Assembly: GCF_043290135.1 (NCBI RefSeq)
Contig: NC_134707.1
Coordinates: forward strand, 79,006,987 to 79,070,986
DNA: 64,000 bases
From: Rhipicephalus microplus
Lineage: Eukaryota; Arthropoda; Arachnida; Ixodida; Ixodidae
Direction of reading: 5' to 3'
The position numbers and the translations under genes are program-made. Below the pieces are notes generated by a model. It did no database searches, was not told the DNA's origin, and saw nothing but the letters and a program-made list of their open reading frames with translations. Shown here piece after piece: positions 43,560 through 54,981 of the stretch; position 1 is the stretch's first letter, and every line of letters begins with the position of its first letter.

Positions 43560-44460
43560 ACTTTTCAAGTTATGGTGACCCCGCTACTCACCGTAGCGGA
43601 TCACCGCGGGTTCCCCCTTAGCGAGCCACAGGGCTGCGACTTCGTCACCTACTCGCGTGAAGCGCACCGCTCCGGGCGCTCAACTACTTGGGCGTTTAGC
43701 GCAGCGCGGCAAAACAGACAGTGTTTCAATACAAAACACACACTTTATTGCCTTTGGCGGCACCTCGAACAACAGTACAACGTCCGCTCCCGGGACGCGG
43801 AGAGCAAAGGCACCCACACGCGGACTTTCACAGTAAGGGAAAACCGCGAGCACGTCGCAGCTGGCAATGGCGAGCTTTGACACGCCAATCGGGAAAAGGT
43901 CCCTCGGGGCTATGCTGCGCACTCTCACTATGACCACTGGGCCTGGTCGCGATTGTTAGGGCAAACCTCGTACGCATAGGCCTACGGCAAGTGCGGCTTG
44001 GTGTGGTACGACCACTTCAAGCACTAGGCACTGCTGTGGGCTTGGCTTATGGTACCGAAGCTAGCACTTAAGTAAACACGCCTGCCGAGGTGCCAAAGGC
44101 CACCCCAGGCAGGCTACAGTCCGGCGATTCCCAAAGGGGATGCGGACGAAGGAAACACACGCTTACCCGGCGCCGACCACGGAGGAGAGACCGCTCCCTC
44201 AGCGTGCACGTACCGTGTGCCGCGCCCGCATGTGGCGCTGTCTATCGCCGCGCGTCGTTACCAGAGCAGAAAAAGCAAAAGGGTGTGGCCGTGCGACGGA
44301 ATGCTGGCGAAACGGTCGCGGGCGCGCCTCAGATCCCCACATCCTCCTCTCCCTAATTCACCCTATATACCGGTCTGCAAAGACAGTCGGTCGTCGCCCA
44401 TCCATAAAAAGACGTCATGCAATGGGCAACAGCTAGCCTCAGCCTCGCTCCACAACTGCT
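43560..44460 (-). repeat. GC-rich block, possible solo LTR
   Basis: No gene is recognised. On the minus strand a gtatataggg motif lies at 44,361-44,370 and caataaagtg at about 43,742-43,751, spaced like an LTR promoter and polyadenylation site. Neither a second copy nor a target duplication was found. Confidence 0.3.
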
Positions 44461-44573
44461 GCTTAAGAAAAAAAAATGAAACAACACAGCAATACACTCC
44501 AGAAATAAAAAAAAACATATATTTGGCCTGGTGCAGCATTCTGGGGGGGGGGGGGGGAGGCTCCGCGTGGCCC

Positions 44574-45130
44574 TATAGTTCTAACAGACGATCCACGTCC
44601 ATCGTGGGGACGCTGTCCATCGATGGCCCTTCGCTGGTTGTGGGCAGTGGCAGCCCTGACAGCAGCGCCGCGAAATGGGGGTCCTCCCCCATTCGCTGTC
44701 AGCACAGGGCCGCCAGGTCAGTGTCCGAGCGCTGGCTGAGCGGGGCTGGTTTTGAAGCCTTCCTCGTGGTGGCCATCCCCTCAGCAGCAGTCTTTGTCTG
44801 CGCCACGTGCATGGCACCCTTATAGTGGCACTGATAGTGCACAGTCACACGGCACGTGGCACAGAACTCCACCGCAGCATCGGTAGGCAGTTGGGCACCT
44901 CCGGCTGCCTTCTCGATGTCCGCCAGTGTGCAGCCCCGGAATGGCCACGGGACACTGTCCAGGGGCAGGTCACGCCGTAAACGCCGCTGCGTCTTCCAAG
45001 GTGCGTTGCTCACAAAGTAGCGTGGCACCTCCTGCCTCTCCTGCCGCGCCCACATGGCCACACTTCGCCTTGAAGTTTTGAGGACCGGTGGCCGTGCCGA
45101 CGTTGTTTGTTCCGGCTGCCGGGACAACAA
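44574..45130 (-). CDS. Zinc-finger reading frame with an in-frame TGA
   Basis: An intronless minus-strand frame of 143 codons contains FCATCRVTVHYQCHYKGAMH. This fits a U1/matrin-type zinc finger (C-x2-C followed by H-x5-H). It ends at TGA 44,699-44,701. Beyond this stop the same frame stays open for about 40 codons of plausible protein (GEDPHFAALLSG; PTMDVDRLLEL) to TAG 44,574-44,576. It could be a decayed retrocopy of a host gene, an unrecognised element protein or a gene with a nonsense allele. The start is uncertain; MWARQERQEV (45,055) is an alternative. Confidence 0.4.
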
Positions 45131-45236
45131 CCTACACGAGATAGTCTACACCCCACACCACAATGAGAGGCTATCTTCCCCACTGGCCTTCCCGATAGCC
45201 GGCGACACAGTTTCAGATAGTCCACAAGCTTACTAG

Positions 45237-45710
45237 AAAGGAAAAAAAAGCTAGAAAAAACATTTTGCCCAGAGATGTGTGCATATTTGACATAAGAAAT
45301 GCCAGATCTTTCTGTGTTAGCGCAGATGACTCTTGGCTAACAGTCCCTCTCTGCGATTTCTTCTGCTTAGTTATCATTCTTGTATTGTCATAGCGGTGCC
45401 TGGCCACGACGTATATATGAATGCATGTACACGTCAGGAGATCGTGCAAAGCCTGTACTTTGTCAAAACAGACATCATGTTGTTTAAGGGCGGGCAAGAC
45501 AGACATGAAATTTCTAACAACCCTGAACCCAAGAGGTGTCTCATCATCCTATTGTTCCACCTACAATATACATTTCAGCTATCACAAGTGTGCCCACTCA
45601 GAGAGCACATCATTCAAGTCTTTTGCCAAAATCAACTGGAAGAGTGGGCTCGTTATTACGACACCGTTGACTCGTCGATGCCAAGGCTTTCATGAAACAT
45701 TCCAAACTGG
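45237..45710. other. No gene seen
   Basis: No recognisable coding region or repeat apart from short open frames without motifs. Confidence 0.35.
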
Positions 45711-46940
45711 GGAAAAAAACATACATTTTCACAGCCTTGTGTGGTGCGAGGTGACCACGACAAGACTTAGTGTGAGGACGTTTGCAAGGCCCAGAAGAGG
45801 AATGGAATTACTCCCAGCCAACGTTAGCATTTGCAGTCCCCATTGGCCTTCTCAAGGACGTCATGTGTATGAACTATCCATGGAAGCTATAGTGTAATTG
45901 TATTGAAATACTTGTCTTTATTGCCATGGCCACCAGAAAAAAATGAACAACACGAGGGATGAGAGAAACTAACTAAAAAACACAACTACAAAGAAAAGTC
46001 AATTATTGTATTCAACAATCAACATAGGAAGATCATAGCGAAATGCGAAACAAAAAGGAAACTAAAATGAGCTCAAGGCTTATACTCTGTTGCGAAACCT
46101 ATGAAGGCAAATCAAACTCCCCCTTAAATCTGATGAACTTAAGCGAAATCGTGCCAACTAAACCCAAGCGCTAACCCGAGCTCCACAGTTTCCCTACAGA
46201 CCATGCTCCTCTCTCCGAAGACAATGCCGCACGATGAGAAAGCCTTCTGCGGATAGGAGATCCTTCAGGACCCGGTACTTTGCACCTTTTTCGCACGCCT
46301 TGGGCTTAAGCACACCTTCATTAGCGTCCTAGACGATCGCCAGGTCAATCACCATCACCTGGTCGCCAGACTCGGCAACCAGGTCAGGCTTGAGTCTGAC
46401 GCCATTCCTTGTGGTAAATCGCAGCTCCTCACGGACCGTGAGAGCCGGATTTCATTTTCTGATCAACCTGGCGACCTGTCTGGAGACATAGTTGTGGCGT
46501 TCTGTGCGAGAAAGGTGGACGGACACGCATTCCTGGCAATATAGAAAGCTGTCTCTGGCTTTTCATCACAAAGGCGGCATAGCCTCGAAGCAGGGTCTGT
46601 GCTCTGTTTATTAGTTAGAGCCCTGGTTGGGTATAGATTAGTCCGGAACGTAAGTCCCCTAATTTTATCCTTGTCCTTCAACAATCTTGAAACGCGGCTA
46701 AGCCACTTATTTGCAAGGGCCTGGTCCTGATGTGTTAAAAGATCTCTATTTGGGTAGTTTGCCTTTAAACGACACCACCACTTCTGAGAGCCTCTCTGAA
46801 GCGCGGCTGTCACTTCAGCAGCAGCAGTTATGCCTGACGGCACCTCAAACAGTGAAGGGATGCGAGAAAAGTTTCTGTTGAATACTGTTTCAAATAGACA
46901 GTCCACTAACAAAGGGCCCAGTCCATTCGTGGGCTTTATT
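45711..46940 (-). mobile_element. R2-like LINE 3' end, copy 2
   Basis: This is homologous to 39,039-40,330 in the same orientation, including the 3' untranslated region (shared aacatacatt and gaacaacacgag). The minus strand reads SLFEVPSGITAAAEV, then KWLSRVSRLLKDKDKIRGL and the zinc motif CRLCDEKPETAFYI. It then breaks into other frames for the endonuclease part. Divergence from copy 1 is roughly 15-20% by eye, so the two are separate insertions or an old duplication. Confidence 0.65.
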
Positions 46941-47249
46941 GTGAAGAGATTATATTGGGAAGCAGGTGACTGTTGCCCATCTTTCGCCTGCTTTCAGCCG
47001 AGTGTTGGCAACATAAAAAAATCCTTCACCTGCTGGAACCCGTCTTGGGCCATTGATGTGACGACTGAAGGATCACAAAGGTCTTCCGTTTGAGGACTCG
47101 TATGCACTGCAGTTAACGCGGCGCATCCAACAGCTCGCAACTGCCATTTCCGGCTGCAATTTCATATTATTTTGCACTTTGCGGGCAACATAGTCTGCAA
47201 CAAAGTTGCTTATTTAGTCACTTCTGGCTCGATCGCGGACTAACTGGTT
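46941..47249. other. No gene seen
   Basis: Short non-coding spacer before the Harbinger element. Confidence 0.35.
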
Positions 47250-47253
47250 TATA

Positions 47254-47300
47254 CCCCTGTCACATGGGCACTTAAAAGTCTTTTAAGTAAGCGGTCTTTT
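47254..47300. repeat. Harbinger left terminal inverted repeat
   Basis: Starts cccctgtcacatgggcac and includes aagtaagcggtcttttt, matched in inverse at the right end. Confidence 0.85.
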
Positions 47301-47698
47301 TCCGAAAAGGAGTTCCTGACAGCAGACACACGGCACAGAGCGAACTCCTTTTCAGAAACGGTCTTTTTCGTAAATGGCGTTCGTCGATCTCTTTTACGGC
47401 TGCGAATGAGTAGCCTCGAAACCAGTGAGCGCCAGCAATTTTTGAGTGGTGGGAAAAAAAGTGCGAATGCTTATTTTTCTGTCACCAAAACTCTTTGTGA
47501 AAACAAATTTCATGTCTTGCAGAAGGTGTAATGAACTCTTTTATGGTTATTTCCTTTTCTACTCTCGTAAGCAGCTACAACGCGTCGGCAATATCACGTG
47601 GTGACACTGGGTCTCGCGCCGCGCCATTTTGCACAAGCGAGGAAAGCGTGGCAGTCGTGTGTTTGCCCGTCATTCAAGCGGTCCGAGTCCGAGCGTCT

Positions 47699-49631
47699 AT
47701 GGCCAACTCCGCAGATCAAGCAGCCGGCGCCCCACGGAAAAGGCAGCGTCTGCAATGGTCGGAAGCAGATACGTGGAGCCTAATCAGACTCTGGGAGGAC
47801 AACCTGCACTTGTTGCGAGCGCAGAAGCACAACGGCGAGGTGTACGCCAGCATCGCGGCTGCGCTCACAAGTGCGGGTGTCTCCCGCACGAAGGACCAAG
47901 GGCACACGAAAATAGAAAATCTGACACACACCTACAGGTGAGGCAAATTATTTGAGTAAGCTTGACGTGTCTTAGCGGCCTGTAAGCGTGAGGAGGGAAG
48001 TGGCACGACAACAGGGATCATGGGAAAAAATGATTTTTTGAAATTGTATTGCAGGTATATTATCGAACGCTTCCAGTAAGTTTACTGGCTATTTGAGCAG
48101 AATTTTTTTTGCGAGCCGGTGAAGCGCATTTGGCGTGGGAAACGTCCGAACAATCTTTTCGAAACGACGCCCCACCGTAGGCAAAACGCTGAACGCCAAG
48201 TGAATGGCCACGTTTGGAAGCATGCTTATCGCGCGTTTTAGCTGCACACGTTTTTTTTTCGACGATTTGCAGTGGGATTGCTTTACAATGACGCGATGTT
48301 GCAGTTACACGTTTAAGTACAAACGTCAAGAAACGCATCTTTGTTGCTTGTTGAGCACGCAAACCTGTCATGTAACAAGAAGGAAATGCGCAATTGATGT
48401 GGCGCAGGTTTAACAATTCGCTTTTTTCTACTTTTCGCCGCGCGATTGTACATTTCGCATGTACCAGTGGTTTTCTCGGTGTGCAGTTGTCAGTCTTGTA
48501 ACATATGTTTAATCATTTATTTTCGTATTCTTCAGGAAATGCCTTAAAGAAAAGACAACGGGCTCGTCCCCACCAAACTGGCCCTTTTTTGTAGAGATCC
48601 ATAAGTTTCTTGGAAGCCTACCCATGAATGACCCCTCTTTAATGGAGGAGGCTGGGATCAGCTCGAGCCCAGCAAGCAGCAGTCCCTCAGTTGAGGAAGT
48701 AACTTCTAGTGGCAGCTACATTCTTTATTGCAAGCAAGTAGCAGCGTTAAGTGCAATGGCAGTGGCTTTTTGTTCTTTGAAGCTGTAACCCACTCTTTGT
48801 ACCAGTGTAGCACAGTGTGCACCCCGTTGGTGCTTTATGTTTGCCTTTAGCCATGTTCTCCGAGATATTGTTGCTGTAGTGTTTTAAAAAAAACAAAGAA
48901 ATATATTTTCAGAAAGCATTTTCTTTTGCGTTTAATCGGTTACATCACCACAATAAAGTACGATTTAACATGACATGGTGGCACAAACCAGAACAAATAT
49001 AACAGGAACAGTCATAAGAGTACATTATGGGACAAATACTGCAGTGGCTGAAATACATCTGCACTCACATTGCCATTTCGGCATCACAGAGCTTTTGGAA
49101 CCATTACACCAGTCCTTAGGGTAAACGTAATGGTTAAGCGATTCGTGTGGGAGTCGGCATTGTAACACAAAAAGCACTCTTGTTGACATTTCCTTCTCTA
49201 TGTGACATTTCCATCACTCAGACGTATAGCACACAGTTATTAATGGCTATTTCACATGTGAAAATGTGCAATCACCGCATTTCTGTCATTTTCTTGAAAT
49301 GCAGCTCATCTCTGGCATGGTGGCCGGATCGTCAAGTGACGATACGGAAGTAGATGCACCCAAATTCACACAGGCTTCATCAGCACCTCAGCAGCCAAGC
49401 AACATCCAAGACTGTGTCACCGGGCGCAGAAACAGCTCAAGCGACAGTGGAGATGGCGCCCGCAGAAAACGGAGGAAGTACACAGGTGCCGAAATCAAGG
49501 AGAAGATGCTGAATGAGCAGCGGCTCTTGAGCGGGCAATTTGAAGCCGCCCATAAAGAGGAGATGGAAATTCGAACCAAAGCATTAAAGCTGCAGGAGAA
49601 ACTTGTAGATGCAATGGTTGATTTTTTTTAA
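47699..49631 (+). CDS. Myb/SANT-like accessory protein of Harbinger, three exons
   Basis: Exon 1 is 47,699-47,937 (ATG; donor gtgagg), exon 2 is 48,536-48,698 (acceptor ttcttcag; donor gtaact) and exon 3 is 49,305-49,631 (acceptor gaaatgcag; stop TAA). Phases match at both junctions. Exon 1 encodes a Myb/SANT-like DNA-binding domain with the pattern WSEADTWSLIRLWEDNL, VYASIAAAL, and KIENLTHTYR. Exon 3 ends in a basic, then helical region (RRKRRKYTGAEIKEK, LQEKLVDAM). In Harbinger elements such proteins help bind element ends and import the transposase. An aataaa overlaps the stop region. Confidence 0.8.
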
Positions 49632-49687
49632 TAAATAGTGATGCGATTTCCTGTACTCTTTCCGGCGATTCTTGTGATTGGTGCGTT

Positions 49688-51525
49688 TTAGTTCACTTGA
49701 CTGTAGTAGTCCACAAGTGCGGCTCTCATGTCTGCTGCGTTTCCAACTTGGGCTTCTGTTGTGCATGACGGCTGCGGGAAGTCAACGTCTGACTGCTGCA
49801 CCTCATTTAACCACTGCGGGTGGACATTGTCATTGAAGTGCTCACAAATGTTGCTTAGCATGCAGCATGCCCGTATTACTAAGCGAGCATTGCCTACATG
49901 GCACTCCATCCTTTTTGCAGTGAAGCGGAACCTGGCCTTAAGCCTTCCAAATGCATTCTCAACAATTCTCCTGGCTGAACTTAAATGATAGTTGAACTCT
50001 TTTTCACTTTCACTAATCTTCCCGCGGTGTCCAAACTGCTTCATCAGGCTGGGTGCCAATGAAAATGCTTGGTCACACAGAATTAGTGGCGGTACTACTG
50101 TCCCGGGTATGGTGGCAAGTGGAGCTTTAAAAAGGGGACCCTTAATAGCATTGGAGATTTGCGAATACCCAAACACGTGCGAGTCATGGCAGCGTCCAGG
50201 TGCTCCAACGTTGATATACCTGAAGCGGTATCTGTGATCCACAAGTGCCAGCAAGATGATACTGCACCTGCAAAAAACAAAGAGCGTGGCACATAAGGTG
50301 AATGCAGCGAACAATGGACACCAAATGTGTGTGCGTGTGTTTTGTAGTTGTTACAGTCGTGCAGCTACCTTAAAGTACTATCACAAAAGCATGTATATTT
50401 GTGTACAGCTAAGAATCTGCTGCTTTCTGTGGTCAATAATGGAGCCGGGAATGTTTTTGTTTTCTTGCAGCCTTGTGATATATCTTCAACATAGTAGGTA
50501 ATAGACATTAAGTTTTCTGCAGATGAGCTGCTGCTTTCTGCAGCCGTTATGAGCATGTCGGAATTATCATTGCAAATGCAATCTGGCATCTCATGCTGTT
50601 GCATTAAAATGCTTACGTGAAAACTGCGTTGCTTGGCTTGCTCTAGTACCTGTAAATGATGCGAGATGGTAGGAACCAAATTGTGCGTTGACTAAAGCAC
50701 TTGGCATCGCTTTTTTTATTTATTGCGATGTGGACTTGCCCTTGTGGCAGAGCTAGGAGTGAACTATATAGCGTAACAAAAAGGTTGAATAGTGTTGTTT
50801 TCTAGGCACATTAAAATACGGTATAAATCATGCTTTTTTTACATTAAGAAGTGGTATTAGGCCACTTACCAGCCTTTGTAGTTGTAGTAGTCTGTGGCAT
50901 GCTCCTTAGATGGCGAGATTGGAAAGTGGCATCCATCCAAAGCTCCGACGCCTTGGTGGAAACCGGTGACGGCCTCGAATTCCTGAATGTGCCTCGTCAT
51001 TTCCTCTGCGATCACCATTTTGATCCACTTGTGTTCCAGTACAGCGACAACAGCCTCGCAAAACTGCCTGTATAAGGTATTTACTGTCGAGCGTCCAACG
51101 CCGAAGAGGTTGGCCACAGTCCTATCTTCGGCTGACGAGCACAGCTTGTATAGGGCAATGCTGACTCGCTTCTCAGGAGTGATGGCTTCACGCATGCTGG
51201 TGCACTGTCTTTCGAGCTCACTGCGCAAGCTCTCCCCAATGAAACGAAATGTGGACGGGTACATTCGAAAAGATTGCTTGAAGTTCTGCTCACCGAGGTG
51301 AGGTACAGTTTCCTCGAACCACCTCTCGTTTCGTCTGAAGGCCCAGATCGATCGAATGCAGGCCTTCTCTGACAGCTCCAGTGCGCACAGCACGGAATTG
51401 CTGAATAGCAGTTGCTGTTTTATTCTCTCCTTGGCGGCTTTTGCAGCATCTGCCTCGCTTTCCAGAGCGAGAAGGCAGGCCGTGAGGCTTGCGATCCTCG
51501 CTTTTTCTCCCGTACGGTCGCCCAT
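49688..51525 (-). CDS. Harbinger DDE transposase (DDE_4 type), two exons
   Basis: Exon 1 is 51,525-50,870 (ATG; donor GTAAGT at 50,869-50,864) and exon 2 is 50,267-49,688 (acceptor ttttttgcag; stop TAA). TG plus G at the junction restores a tryptophan codon, so the frame is continuous at about 411 residues. The N-terminal half has an HTH-like region (AEDRTVANLFGVGRSTVN). Catalytic residues are visible: D in GALDGCHFPI, D in GAPGRCHDSHVF and E in RRIVENAFGRLKARF. No internal stop is seen. The gene converges on the Myb-like gene, with only 56 bp between the two stops. Confidence 0.88.
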
Positions 51526-51869
51526 AAGGTGTCGAGAGCAGCGAAAAACAAATACGGTAAATAAAAACCTAGTGGTGCCAGATGGACTTGTGCACGTCGC
51601 TAGTTATGGGAATGCTTCCTTATCTAGTGCAAAAAACTTTCACATTGGTGTTTCTTCATCTCTTATTCTTAAATTTATTTGAAGAAACGAGCAGTGCAAC
51701 AAGTCTTGAATTTGTACATGGTGATACATCGTTTAATTTTCATTGCTTCTTTTTTAACTGCTAGCGCCACGCTTTCGCTAGCGTCTTCGAACGAAAACAC
51801 TAAAAGGAGATCGTTGCTGCCGTGTGTCTGCATCTCAAACACTTCTTTGTTAAAAGTCTTTCAACTTCC

Positions 51870-51915
51870 TAAAAGACCGCTTACTTAGACTTTTTGCGCG
51901 CCCGTGTGACACAGG
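51870..51915. repeat. Harbinger right terminal inverted repeat
   Basis: The reverse complement starts cctgtgtcacacgggcgc and includes aagtaagcggtctttt, matching the left end. Confidence 0.85.
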
Positions 51916-51974
51916 TATATTGGACGAGTACACCACCTTTTTTATCACATTTATCACAGATCTTGTCTGGGATA

Positions 51975-54390
51975 TACAGTGCAGTCCACTTATAACGATA
52001 TCGAGAAAACCTAAAAATATGATCGTTATAATTGGTGATCGATATATCTGGACTGCCGCCAAAAAATCGTCGCTGGACGTACCTTTTGTAGCTCCAGGCT
52101 TCATTTCGCTATTTTCACCAATTAATAAATATTGTAGATAGTAGGATGTCAAAAACAAGACTTTATTTCTTACTCTGAAGAACGCGTCACGGGTTCGGCA
52201 CGCCGAAGTAGTCCGAAATCTGCAGTTGCTTCTGCGGAAGCTTCAGCTTCACAACCGCGGTGCGCATAGCTTCCAGCTGCTGCGAAAACTCTGGCGGCAT
52301 TCCTTTGATGTGCATAAAGTCAATCAGGGAGTCGATAGACATCAGTGCACCTTGCGTCGTCATCGACGGGGTCGTAGAGGCGCTGTCAACCTCCTCATCA
52401 CTACTGTCGCTGCCATCGCACAACGCCGCCGCCTGTCGCAACAACACATCTGCGACGATTGGCTCGTCGGTGAGTTCATCGCAGAACAAAGCAGCACTGT
52501 CTGCCGTCAGGAAGTCCTCAACCGACGCGACACACCCACTATCTGCATCAACAGTAGGTACGTGCTCCCAGAGCTCCGTCAGATCCGCAGTTTCCGTGCC
52601 GGTCTCGCTGTCGCTATCGCTAGACGAGAGAGGCTGGTCCTGGTGCACAAAGCCTGCCTTCCTGAAGCAGTTCTGAATGGTGGTCTGCCTCACCTCGTAC
52701 CACACGCCGTAAACGAAGCGCACGGCCTTTAGAAGGCTAATCTTCAGATCAGGGGCATCAGAGGGCCCGCCTGCATTGCCCGACGTACCGGGAGCCTAGC
52801 GGTCAATCGTTAACACGAGCCACTCGAGCATGCGTCGCCGGTACAACGCTTTAAAGTTAGAAATCACGCCGGCGTCTAGTGGTTGCAAGCCGCCGTCGTA
52901 TTCGGCGGCAGGAACACCAATTCAATTGATGTCAGCTTCGGGCTCACGTTGTGTGCGCTACAGTTATCAAGCAGCAACAGCACCTTCCGCCCCTGACTTT
53001 CGATGACACTGTCCATCTCGAGCAGCCACTCCTCGAACAAGACACGGGCATCCAGGCCTTCTTGTTGCTCCTATAGCGGACCGGGATGTGCCGATTCCTG
53101 AGGCACACAGGCTTCTTGGATCGCCCGATCACGAAGGGCTTGAGCCGATGGCTCCCGTCCATATTCACGCAAAGTAATACGGTTACCCTAACCTTGGAGT
53201 GCTTACCGCCGGGACACGGATCGCCCTTCAAAGCATGCGTCTTCGATGGTGTCATTTGAAAGAAAAGGGCAGTCTCATCACAGTTGTAAATGTCTCTGGC
53301 TGAGAAGCGCTCCATCAATACGGGCAGGTTGGTCTGGAGCCACTGCTGCTTCGCTTCTGAATCGAGAGAGGCCGCTTCTCCCACCACGTTCTTGTACACA
53401 ATGCCGTGCCACTCTTTAAATCTTTGTATCCAGCCGCCGCCGGGTTCAAAATTCGGTCTACCAAGCAGAAAGGCCAAGTTTTTCACCTTTGTGGCAAGTA
53501 TTAGCCCACTAATCGGCACATTCTGGGCACGGATCGACAAGAACCACTGGTAGAGTGCCTCTTCGACGTCTGCATACAAGGGCTCCCGAACTCTCTTCCG
53601 CTCGTCGGCATGGCCACTGGTTCCAGCCTTCAAAAGCGCGGTGCTTCCGGCTTTGAGGATGGTCGAGATCGTTGACTGGGCAAGCTCGTATTTTTTTACA
53701 AGGGCGCTCACTTTAAAACCGCATCGCGAATCCTGCAAAATATTCGACTTTGTCTCAAGCGACACGGCCTTTCGCTTCGTCGGCGCCATAGAGGGTTGTC
53801 TCTGCTCCGCTCTAGACGTGTCTCGCGCGATCGCTGAGGAAGAGAGACCGACGGCGGGGTGGGAGCAGTGGGAGGAAGAAAGCACAGCCAGAGGTACACA
53901 GCCGAAATGCCAAAGAGGCCCCGCCCCGATGCCGCCGCGGCGCTTTGCTTTTCGCATTTTTTTTTAAATTCTCTCAGCCTCTCCGCGGTCGACGCGCGGC
54001 GAGGCGCAAAACGTGACAGCTCGCGCCATCTGTAGCATGTCGCGCCAACTCGCGATGCTCTCCTCGGCTTTTTGAATGGCCGGGACGCGCTGCCGGCGCT
54101 GTGCTGCAGTGGCGGCAGATACGTACTCGCCTACGCTAACTTTTCGTCTTGCCTCGGCATCGTTCGTTTCAGAGGAACTTATCAATCTAAATGTTACGAT
54201 TATTCTGAATGAAACATGCCGTCCAGGGCAAACTTTTCATCGTTGTATTCGATATGCGGTGGATAACATATCGTTATATATGGTTTTTTTCCTCATAGCC
54301 CCAATGCATAAAATGAGAGTGTTAGGTCGACCCATCGTTATAACCGATATATCGTTATATGTGATATCGTTATAAGTGGACTGCACTGTA
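51975..54390 (-). mobile_element. Full-length Tigger element next to Harbinger
   Basis: Terminal inverted repeats cagtgcagtccacttataac occur at 51,977 and, inverted, at 54,388. TA duplications flank them (51,975-51,976 and 54,389-54,390). Subterminal atcgttata motifs recur at both ends. The element starts 60 bp beyond the Harbinger right end. It encodes one disrupted transposase on the minus strand. Confidence 0.92.
52187..53789 (-). pseudogene. Tigger transposase, frame-broken
   Basis: From ATG 53,789 (MAPTKRKAVSLETKSNI) the minus strand encodes a CENP-B-like HTH (VSALVKKYELAQSTISTIL). A second HTH-CENPB domain and the DDE region follow, with first aspartate YNCDETALFF and a later LLLDNCSAHN in a shifted frame. 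A frameshift near 53,060 and stops near 52,895 and 52,795 break it. The C-terminus (52,723-52,187) is acidic and ends LQISDYFGVP. An upstream extension to 53,957 is open but precedes the conserved start. Confidence 0.85.
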
Positions 54391-54981
54391 TATTGTGCCT
54401 TTTAGTGTGACATACAGTCTCTCTGCATTCATTTTACTCAAGAAACCAAGGTTTACATCACATTCCCATGTTAAATTCAAAGGGAAAGTTTTTACCCCTC
54501 TTCAAGCCGGCGATTTTGATACCAAAGCATCGTGGCTGCTCCTTGATGTTACCCCAAAGATGAGCTCGGACATTGGCACATATGAATGAGATTGCCACTT
54601 ACATTTTCTGCTTCATCTTTTCACGTGGACAACCTTCCAAAAACTTTATCACTCAAAAGAAGTGAAGACTCAGTTCACCCTCATTATTTCAAAATTGTCA
54701 GGCTCTGCGACAGCGCTTGTCATATGTAAATTCAAATGTAGTGTGTCATCACTGTTGTAACTTTTCCAGATATCTTTAATAGGTGCATTCGAACCCGTCT
54801 TTTCGAGGTCTCTAGGCGTGTCTTCACAACGCAGTTCTGGACAATGCCAGGAATTGTGGACTCGCTTTGCAGCCCATGGTGTCGAAAGGGGGGCAGAGTG
54901 GGGAGCAGGTAAATGCATGGGTGTAAAATGCTGCTGACGGGGCCTGCGTACCTACCAACTGGGCATATGTAAGAGGCGCAG
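54391..54981. other. No gene recognised
   Basis: A 91-codon minus-strand frame (54,732-55,007) has no recognisable motif. It may be part of the adjacent gag debris. Confidence 0.35.

Larger units (their letters stand above)
47250..51919. mobile_element. PIF/Harbinger element, structurally complete
   Basis: The element (47,254-51,915, 4,662 bp) has long imperfect terminal inverted repeats sharing tgtcaca(t/c)ggg and the exact aagtaagcggtctttt. TATA flanks both ends (47,250-47,253 and 51,916-51,919), which contains the short AT-rich target typical of the superfamily. Inside are two convergent intron-containing genes: a Myb/SANT-like protein on the plus strand and a DDE transposase on the minus strand, the standard Harbinger gene pair. 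Both frames are open across good splice sites, so this copy may be autonomous. Confidence 0.88.

Noticed and set aside
44535..44560. Run of G residues as a structural or regulatory element
   Set aside because: A homopolymer tract of this kind is equally likely to be slippage or sequencing noise; nothing nearby depends on it.
44699..44701. TGA read as selenocysteine
   Set aside because: No SECIS-like hairpin was identified and no selenoprotein motif surrounds it; a nonsense mutation is simpler.
53790..53957. N-terminal extension of the Tigger transposase to 53,957
   Set aside because: The conserved start MAPTKRK at 53,789 matches the family, while the extension is low-complexity and non-homologous.
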